In this document: piece by piece, positions 16,716-23,034 of the stretch
How positions within the stretch are numbered: position 1 is the stretch's first letter
Layout of the letters: each line of letters opens with the position of its first letter
Virus record (IMG/VR): IMGVR_UViG_3300030104_000299
Span: 1 to 23,034 of that record
Source of the DNA: a virus
Length of the DNA: 23,034 nucleotides
Strand: one strand, 5' to 3'
Notes under the pieces: model-generated
Told to the model about the DNA's origin: nothing
What the model saw: the letters and a program-made list of their open reading frames with translations, nothing else
Databases searched by the model: none
Translations under genes and position numbers: made by a program

Positions 16716-16723
16716 TATTTATG
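16716..16723 (-). promoter_or_regulatory. Late-promoter-like CATAAATA before gp13
   Basis: The minus strand reads CATAAATA, overlapping the stop codon of the fibre-like gene and 19-26 bases before the gp13 ATG. The identical octamer precedes the fibre-like gene itself at 17995-18002. Confidence 0.5.
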
Positions 16724-17933
16724 CCCTGTACACCACATCAAGGTGATCACCCTTGTTCAAACCTTCTGTTAGTGTTATTGTGGGGGAGTTTTTAGTGAAA
16801 TCATTATTTTCTAATCTGACACCATTAACAAAAACCATTAGGTTATGCTCTTGTATGTCAACATTACTAGGTGAAAATTCAATTTGATTTTGAGTAGCAG
16901 TGAAGTAATCTTCAGCAGTCTCTGATATGATGTCAACCTCATCACCAACATTACAACCCTGTACTAGAGTTATTTTTCTAGTTATAGAAAAGTCAGTTGA
17001 TCTTAATTTGACACCATTGACATAACATTTCACATTTGTTTTGTCACCACCAGTTAGGTTAAATTCAGTTTGACCTTCTACTGATGCACCAAGCAAATCT
17101 TCTTCAAATTCATTTTGATAGAATACAGTTATCTGCACTCTGTCACCAGCATGGCATCCAGTTGTTAATGTAACTGTTCTAACTCCCGATAAAGCAAAGT
17201 CAGCAGGGGGATCATTTACAAATTGATTATCTCTTAACTTAATACCATTAAGAAATACCTGACAAGACCTAGTGCCTATGTCACCGACAAATGGATGAGG
17301 TGCATTGAATTCTACTTGAAACTCTGATGCTGTATAATATCCATCTACGTGGGTGGTTATACCAGCACCACCTCCACTTTCTATAGTTTTAAAACTTAAG
17401 TTACCATTACCATCAGTAACTAAACTTTCATTTTCAGAACCATCACTACTAGGGAATGTAAACCCTGATACTGTACATATACCTGCTGAGAAAATATTAC
17501 CATCTACATGACCTGTCAATCTTCCTGTGACATTACCTGTCACATTACCCGTTAAATCCCCTGCTAAATCACCGAAACTTAAATTTCCACTACCATCTGT
17601 CTGAAGAGTCTGTAAGGCACTCCCGTCACTTGCAGGGTATGTTAGACCACTTATGGTTGTAACACCAGTTACTTTTAAATCTCCAGTAACTGATAATGCT
17701 GCACCACAAGCCACCTTACCACTATAACTTACCAGTTCACCAACACCAGAGGTTTCTACCCATGGGTTAACTGATACAGTTGTAGTAGCAATTCCTACCG
17801 ATGACTGATCCCTAAGAATATAGACCTTACCATCATAGGTATTGATGGCAAATTCACCACGTTCTATACTACTTACTGCTGGAACCTTGCCTTCAACGGA
17901 AGACCTTTTAAACTTTAATACAGGTTGTGCCAT
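16719..17933 (-). CDS. Repeat-built fibre-like virion protein at the whisker-gene position
   Basis: Probably a trimeric fibre or whisker; T4 carries fibritin (wac) just upstream of gp13. It has 404 residues. The N-terminus KFKRSSVEGKVP...RGEFAINTYDGKVYI is a common phage fibre attachment motif. Residues ~82-120 and ~145-181 are two copies of a module containing a TVSG/TISG element, a SDGS turn and a TDG-GNLSF strand. Between them, 125-145 is a GNVTG/GRLTG/GHVDG turn repeat. Residues ~200-404 hold three copies of a domain marked by FLNGIKLR (227), YVNGVKLR (304) and FVNGVRLE (368), each ending in a GD-V strand. It resembles modular tail-fibre proteins, but the host receptor and exact location in the virion are unknown. 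Confidence 0.8.
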   Translation of the reverse strand: MAQPVLKFKRSSVEGKVPAVSSIERGEFAINTYDGKVYILRDQSSVGIATTTVSVNPWVETSGVGELVSYSGKVACGAALSVTGDLKVTGVTTISGLTYPASDGSALQTLQTDGSGNLSFGDLAGDLTGNVTGNVTGRLTGHVDGNIFSAGICTVSGFTFPSSDGSENESLVTDGNGNLSFKTIESGGGAGITTHVDGYYTASEFQVEFNAPHPFVGDIGTRSCQVFLNGIKLRDNQFVNDPPADFALSGVRTVTLTTGCHAGDRVQITVFYQNEFEEDLLGASVEGQTEFNLTGGDKTNVKCYVNGVKLRSTDFSITRKITLVQGCNVGDEVDIISETAEDYFTATQNQIEFSPSNVDIQEHNLMVFVNGVRLENNDFTKNSPTITLTEGLNKGDHLDVVYRA

Positions 17934-17941
17934 TCACAAGA

Positions 17942-17980
17942 CTCTTAAAGAAGAGGAGACATACCATCTGTAAAGACAGA
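17942..17980 (-). promoter_or_regulatory. Two matched small hairpins in the fibre-gene leader
   Basis: The untranslated leader contains two 5-base-pair hairpins (17942-17955 and 17967-17980), 25 bases apart centre to centre. Their stems differ, but both have the loop CTTT in the minus-strand RNA. Paired stem-loops with the same loop just before a start codon can be translational operators; no protein is assigned here. Confidence 0.35.
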
Positions 17981-17982
17981 CG

Positions 17983-18011
17983 TTGATATGAGATTATTTA
18001 TGTGTTATAAT
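17983..18011 (+). promoter_or_regulatory. Sigma-70 promoter driving the pebS cassette
   Basis: TTGATA (17983-17988), a 17-base spacer, then TATAAT (18006-18011) preceded by TG at the extended -10 position. Five of six -35 bases and all -10 bases match the bacterial consensus, with ideal spacing. Transcription should begin near 18018. It points to expression by unmodified host polymerase, i.e. early in infection. Confidence 0.8.
17995..18002 (-). promoter_or_regulatory. Late-promoter-like CATAAATA of the fibre gene, inside the early promoter
   Basis: The minus-strand octamer CATAAATA lies wholly within the spacer of the plus-strand sigma-70 promoter, 62-69 bases before the fibre start. The identical octamer precedes gp13. 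Both promoters cannot be occupied together. Confidence 0.55.
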
Positions 18012-18034
18012 TAGTAGTGTATATAATCAATACC

Positions 18035-18739
18035 TTGAAAAAATTAGTTATTTTGACTGGACCTCAGGGGTCTGGAAATCATTTGTGGTCAAAAGTTTTC
18101 TCATTACACGAAGATGTATTCGGTTGGAAGACCTTACTTGATAACTATTGGGAAGCACATAGGTTAACAGAACCATTTGCAGCACACTGGAGAGATCCCA
18201 GTACACTAAAGGATTTTGATTGGTCGCAGAGTGAATATTTCTTTACCAGTATCAGTGTCCCACTAGGTATAGAATCTAAAGGTACTAAGTGGTCACCTAA
18301 TATTATGCAGTTTGCTATGAATGCAGAACTGTGTGGAATAGAGACTAAAATATGCGTTATAGGAAGAGATCAAAATATACTAAATCATCAGCAGCAAAGA
18401 ATACGTGAAGAAAATACTTGCAGACATTTCCTAGATCAGTTACCTAACTTAGAAAATCCTACATTCTTAAGTTATGAATTGTTATATCTTTACAAAGCAG
18501 AGTACCTTAAGACTCTTGACTTAGGTATTCCTATAGCATGGTATGATGAAAGATTAACTGAAATATTAAAATTTGATGCTAATAGTAAATACATTTCTCC
18601 AGTAGAACCACAACCACTAGATGATGGTAATAAGACAGCAGTACCATTCCCAAGTAACCCTGTAAATAAGGAGGAGTATGAGAAAGGAATACGTGGAGAT
18701 TACTTAGACTGCTGTGATGATAAACCATGCCATTGTTAG
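18035..18739 (+). CDS. P-loop protein A, sulfotransferase-like, first gene of the pebS cassette
   Basis: No ATG exists before the P-loop. The frame opens with GTG at 18017, but the predicted transcript starts near 18018, so I choose TTG at 18035, which also aligns with the start of paralog B. The product is 234 residues. It begins KKLVILTGPQGSGNHLW, a nucleotide-binding loop at 8-16 in which the usual Walker lysine is Asn15. FSLHEDVFGW, LLDNYW and EPFAAHW follow, then GRDQNI (110-115) with QQQR, resembling the 3'-phosphate-binding Arg region of sulfotransferases. The tail is odd: DYLDCCDDKPCHC carries four cysteines and a histidine, possibly binding metal. Activity is unknown; sulfotransferase-like is inferred from motif shape. 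Confidence 0.75.
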   Translation: MKKLVILTGPQGSGNHLWSKVFSLHEDVFGWKTLLDNYWEAHRLTEPFAAHWRDPSTLKDFDWSQSEYFFTSISVPLGIESKGTKWSPNIMQFAMNAELCGIETKICVIGRDQNILNHQQQRIREENTCRHFLDQLPNLENPTFLSYELLYLYKAEYLKTLDLGIPIAWYDERLTEILKFDANSKYISPVEPQPLDDGNKTAVPFPSNPVNKEEYEKGIRGDYLDCCDDKPCHC

Positions 18740-18740
18740 C

Positions 18741-20112
<1,372 letters not shown>

Positions 20113-20116
<4 letters not shown>

Positions 20117-20787
20117 CCAACTTCAGCAATTGCTGTGTTCTTAGCAGAAATCTCAGCAAGGTCGATTCTCATTTGAGCAACCATGTCAAGAATGCGGCTC
20201 TGAAGTTCAGAAGCACCTTCTACTAGAGTAGCAAGCTTACGTCCACCTAAAGCAGAGTGGAAACCTTCGTCTCTACCGATTGTAGCATATCTGTGTGAGA
20301 TATAAGTATCTTCAACACATTCAGCCATTTCTTGCCAAACAGCTTCAGCTCTTCCTTCTGCAACCAACTGGTAAGCAGCAAGTGCAGCTTCGTCTGTAGA
20401 AGCAGAATACTTCTCAAGAAGTGAAGCACCTTTAGCTTGTGGGTTAGCAGCGTCAGCAGCGAATGCAGCTTCAACATCTACAGGTGATCCTGTGATGTGC
20501 TCGATAACTTCCTTAACCATACGGAAGTGCTTAGCTTCGTCTTGTGCTTGCTTTGAAAGAAGCTCAAGATCCTGTACACTATGTGTAGAAGGAGTTGAAG
20601 AAGCAACTTCAGCAGCGATAGCCTTCATGTTCTGAGCTTCATTAACCATACGGCCAGTGAAGTGCTCTACAAGGTACTCATCGCTAGGCTTTGATGCAAA
20701 GAAGTTACGTACGTTTTCACGTGATGAATCAAAAAGAGACTTATTCTCTTCTTTGATCTTCTTTACGAACTCTTGTCCTGATAACAT
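20113..20787 (-). CDS. Ferritin-like diiron protein
   Basis: A 224-residue, nearly all-helical protein. The four-helix diiron signature is present: Glu50 in helix 1, Glu84-x-x-His87 (DEAKH) in helix 2, Glu144 or Glu148 in helix 3, and Glu174-x-x-His177 (DEGFH) in helix 4. This fits oxygen-activating or iron-oxidising proteins of the ferritin/rubrerythrin superfamily; the substrate cannot be read from sequence. It is not a heme oxygenase, since the proximal-His region is absent. A good GGAG site lies about 9 bases before the ATG, and the leader carries a perfect palindrome and a CTAAATA motif, suggesting late, high expression. It converges tail to tail with the pebS cassette, the stops sharing TTAG with no terminator between. 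Confidence 0.72.
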
Positions 20788-20803
20788 TTGTTTTTACTCC
20801 GTG

Positions 20804-20817
20804 TGTTTTATAAAACA
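20804..20817. promoter_or_regulatory. 14-base perfect palindrome in the ferritin-like gene leader
   Basis: TGTTTTATAAAACA reads the same on both strands and lies between the CTAAATA motif and the ribosome-binding site. Perfect palindromes of this size often bind a dimeric regulator, but AT-rich sequence can form them by chance. Confidence 0.4.
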
Positions 20818-20838
20818 GGGGATGTAGTATCTACGCTA

Positions 20839-21357
20839 TTATTTAGTAAAAACAAAATAATACCGTAAATGACCGTGAATGGTGTATTCCTTTTCAAAGC
20901 GGTCTACGTTATATTTATATTGTTTTGCAATTTCATATACCTTTTCCTTATTCCATGGATACCAAACAACTCCATCTATGTGTGACTTGTCTACCCATGT
21001 ATGTGTTAGACCAGGATTGACTCTGAAGATACATTCCTTCATCCATATACTATCTAATATTTCTATTTGATGATCTATAGTTTCTTCGTCACCAAAGTTA
21101 ATAGAACCTAAACATAAAGCAATATCTACCATAGGACCATCATATCCTTCGATAGAACACTTAACATCAGCAGCATCGTTGTATGGATCTATACCCCAAA
21201 GGTGATCTATTTTGCCTTTGAATTTATTAAATCCACACCCAACATCTAATACCCTAGTAGGTTTTTTAGCATTAACATAATCGACCAACTGATAGCCAGA
21301 ATACTTAAGAGATTTAAAATCTTGGTCTTGCCAAACTCCATTAAAATACGAATCCAT
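20839..21357 (-). CDS. Small SAM-dependent methyltransferase-like protein
   Basis: 172 residues from ATG 21357; a GTG 12 bases upstream is less likely because the ATG forms TAATG with the previous stop. It has the class I methyltransferase signature: VLDVGCGFN (36-44, SAM-binding loop), WGIDPYNDA (54-62, acidic ribose-binding region) and VDIALCLGSINF (78-89, motif III/IV region). The family includes enzymes acting on small molecules, sugars and proteins, so the substrate is open. Coupling to the sulfotransferase upstream suggests a shared target, perhaps a glycan or surface polymer. Confidence 0.72.
   Translation of the reverse strand: MDSYFNGVWQDQDFKSLKYSGYQLVDYVNAKKPTRVLDVGCGFNKFKGKIDHLWGIDPYNDAADVKCSIEGYDGPMVDIALCLGSINFGDEETIDHQIEILDSIWMKECIFRVNPGLTHTWVDKSHIDGVVWYPWNKEKVYEIAKQYKYNVDRFEKEYTIHGHLRYYFVFTK
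20840..20846 (-). promoter_or_regulatory. Late-promoter-like CTAAATA before the ferritin-like gene
   Basis: The minus strand reads CTAAATA across the stop codon of the methyltransferase, 53-59 bases before the ferritin-like ATG. Confidence 0.4.
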
Positions 21358-22556
21358 TAGGTGTGCCACTTATTATTGTTTAACATATCTACAGCTTCAT
21401 CAGACGTAGGTATGCATCCTGGATCAATTCTCATGATCTCTTCAAGTGCTTTTGAAGTTTCTTCTTCAGTCATTTCATTTAACTTAGGAACTTTAACTGT
21501 GTCCATAGTCATCCATGATTCAGGTATAGAACCAAACACACGTTCCCACTCAGTATATGCCTCATCCATTATACATCTAGCTACTTGTTGTTGCTGATGG
21601 CTTAGATCTACTTGGTCACTCATCCACTGGTCTGACAGATTTGGAAGTTTAGGTGCTCTAGATCCCATCTCAGGAACGTAAACATTTGGAAACATATCAT
21701 CTATCTTATATCCTATAAAATCTGATAGTTTCTCCATTGCTTCTTTACCACCCCATTTGTCACCATTACGTTCCCATAGTTCTTCCATCACTGTCATATG
21801 GACATTCTCTTCACCAAACGCTTCACACCATCTCCTATAACCTTCTGTATATAAAGTTATAACATCCATCTCATGACCACATAAATGTGTATTCTTACCC
21901 AATAAACATTGCCAATATAAATGCCAAGGATCCTGACATCCACCACGTTTCTTTCTTTGGAACCATCTAAATTGATTCTTAGACCATGCCCTTCTAACAG
22001 GATCCCTACATGTTATAATTATCTTAACATTAAAAATTTCCCTTACTTGATCTGCAAAGAGTTTTACAAAGTCTTCTGGTAAGTAAATGTTATTAACTGT
22101 AAAGTCTGATACTGCGTGGTATTCCCCATTTTCAACTACATTCTCATGATGAAGTTTATAATAATTAATATATTTTTGAAATGTATGTGGTTGTGAGAAG
22201 AATTTATCAGTATATTCTCTAGTCCAATGCTCATTAGCACCTGATGTATACATCACCTGTGATGGTCTATCTCTTAAACCAAACTCCATAAATTTTTCAT
22301 TATCTGGATCATCACGGAAGGTCTCATGCATTACCCTACGAAATGTTACCTTCTTCTTATCTAAAGTGTAATAATCTTTAATATTATAATGAAATATGTG
22401 CTCTAGATATTTGTTTTCTTTTAAATGCCCACAATGACAATATCTATTCCAATCTCCTAAAGTGTAATACAGTGGACTTGTACCACTCCAACCTGTCCCA
22501 ATACACATGAACAATGTTGGTTTATTTTTCAGATTGATTTTGTACTTGGTTCCCAT
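21357..22556 (-). CDS. Sulfotransferase-family protein
   Basis: 399 residues. LFMCIGTGWSGTSPLYYTLG (15-34) is a 5'-phosphosulfate-binding loop of the sulfotransferase family, and ITCRDPVRRAWSKNQFRW (181-198) gives the matching 3'-phosphate-binding Arg and Ser. Such enzymes transfer sulfate from PAPS to sugars, lipids or proteins. The last ~150 residues (from VMEELWERNGDKWGG) are repeated in the neighbouring gene. It is followed by the methyltransferase with a 1-base TAATG overlap. The acceptor is unknown; surface or virion glycan modification is a guess. Confidence 0.82.
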   Translation of the reverse strand: MGTKYKINLKNKPTLFMCIGTGWSGTSPLYYTLGDWNRYCHCGHLKENKYLEHIFHYNIKDYYTLDKKKVTFRRVMHETFRDDPDNEKFMEFGLRDRPSQVMYTSGANEHWTREYTDKFFSQPHTFQKYINYYKLHHENVVENGEYHAVSDFTVNNIYLPEDFVKLFADQVREIFNVKIIITCRDPVRRAWSKNQFRWFQRKKRGGCQDPWHLYWQCLLGKNTHLCGHEMDVITLYTEGYRRWCEAFGEENVHMTVMEELWERNGDKWGGKEAMEKLSDFIGYKIDDMFPNVYVPEMGSRAPKLPNLSDQWMSDQVDLSHQQQQVARCIMDEAYTEWERVFGSIPESWMTMDTVKVPKLNEMTEEETSKALEEIMRIDPGCIPTSDEAVDMLNNNKWHT

Positions 22557-22564
22557 AATTTAAT

Positions 22565-23034
22565 TCATACTGATGGTTTACTTAGATATAATGAAGATAT
22601 AGTGTCTCCATTTCCTTTTTTTTCTAACCACTTTATACCCTTCTCTGATGTGGGTTTAGAAAGGGGATCAAACTCCATTACTTCCATAAGTGTTGTCAAT
22701 TGTTGTTCTTGATCTGATGTATTTAACTTAGGAACTTTAACTTTGTCTAAAGTCATCCATTCTTTAGGTATGGAACCAAACACACGTTCCCACTCAGTAT
22801 ATGCTTTATCCATTAAACGTCTTGCTACTTGCTCCTGTTCGTAAGTTAAATCTACTTGATCACTCATCCATTGATCTGATAGATATTCAAGTTTAGGTGC
22901 TTTAGATTTCATATCAGGAACATATACATTAGGAAACATATCAGTTATTTTATAATTTATAAAGTCTGACAGTTTTTCCATTGCTTCTTTACCACCCCAT
23001 TTGTCACCATTACGTTCCCATAGTTGTTCCATAA
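22565..23034 (-). CDS. Second sulfotransferase, C-terminal part only (cut by right edge)
   Basis: The visible 155 residues align without gaps over most of their length with the end of the sulfotransferase gene to the left: MEQLWERNGDKWGGKEAME, DMFPNVYVPDM, LSDQWMSDQVDL and YTEWERVFGSIP. The frame stays open to the edge, and in the paralog the matching Met is internal, so the catalytic N-terminal part lies outside this window. The two genes are 8 bases apart, the sign of a tandem duplication. The final ~30 residues differ (ISSLYLSKPSV). Confidence 0.82.
   Translation of the reverse strand, partial: MEQLWERNGDKWGGKEAMEKLSDFINYKITDMFPNVYVPDMKSKAPKLEYLSDQWMSDQVDLTYEQEQVARRLMDKAYTEWERVFGSIPKEWMTLDKVKVPKLNTSDQEQQLTTLMEVMEFDPLSKPTSEKGIKWLEKKGNGDTISSLYLSKPSV

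Noticed and set aside
20247-20477. Second minus-strand frame of 76 codons inside the ferritin-like gene
   Set aside because: Leucine-rich out-of-frame shadow of a gene with intact diiron motifs.

Overview
The window is an AT-rich piece of a T4-like marine myovirus, almost certainly a cyanophage of Prochlorococcus or Synechococcus. Three things point there. The minus strand carries the virion-assembly block in T4-like cyanophage order (neck gp13-gp14, gp15, terminase gp16 and gp17, sheath gp18, tube gp19, portal gp20, prohead core, protease gp21, scaffold gp22, capsid gp23, gp3, uvsY, uvsW). The plus strand carries a ferredoxin-dependent bilin reductase matching phage phycoerythrobilin synthase PebS. 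Short junctions resemble the T4 late promoter (TATAAATA and variants). No tRNA, integrase, insertion sequence or CRISPR array was seen. Family assignments are from reading the translations; no database search was run.

Layout. (1) 1-1981, minus: the start of UvsW helicase (cut by the left edge), the recombination mediator UvsY, gp3, and a 54-residue cyanophage protein. (2) 2020-8452, minus: a hairpin-plus-U-tract terminator behind gp23, then, reading leftward toward it, gp19, gp20, a gp67-like core peptide, an unidentified 188-residue protein, gp21, gp22 and gp23. (3) 8468-12951, minus: gp18, gp17, two very small overlapping genes that are easy to miss (48 and 39 codons) and an alanine-rich 115-residue protein. 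(4) 12973-17933, minus: gp16, gp15, an enlarged gp14, gp13 and a repeat-built fibre-like protein in the place where T4 carries its whisker gene. (5) 17934-20116, plus: an inserted-looking cassette of four tightly packed genes (P-loop protein A, a 60-residue protein, PebS, P-loop protein B). (6) 20113-23034, minus: a ferritin-like diiron protein, a small methyltransferase, a sulfotransferase and the end of a second, closely related sulfotransferase cut by the right edge.

How it works together. The minus-strand block builds head, neck and tail and packages DNA. Most of its groups are preceded by late-promoter-like octamers, and adjacent genes are joined by 1-8 base stop/start overlaps. The plus-strand cassette has a near-consensus sigma-70 promoter (TTGATA, 17 bases, extended TATAAT), which suggests early expression by host polymerase and fits a gene that redirects host bilin metabolism. 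The late octamer of the oppositely directed fibre gene lies inside the spacer of that early promoter, so the two programmes share one 29-base box.

The most unusual parts are the pebS cassette with its two paralogous P-loop proteins lacking the Walker lysine, the interlocked early/late promoter pair, the strong inverted repeat between gp16 and gp17, and the tandem sulfotransferase genes beside a methyltransferase.
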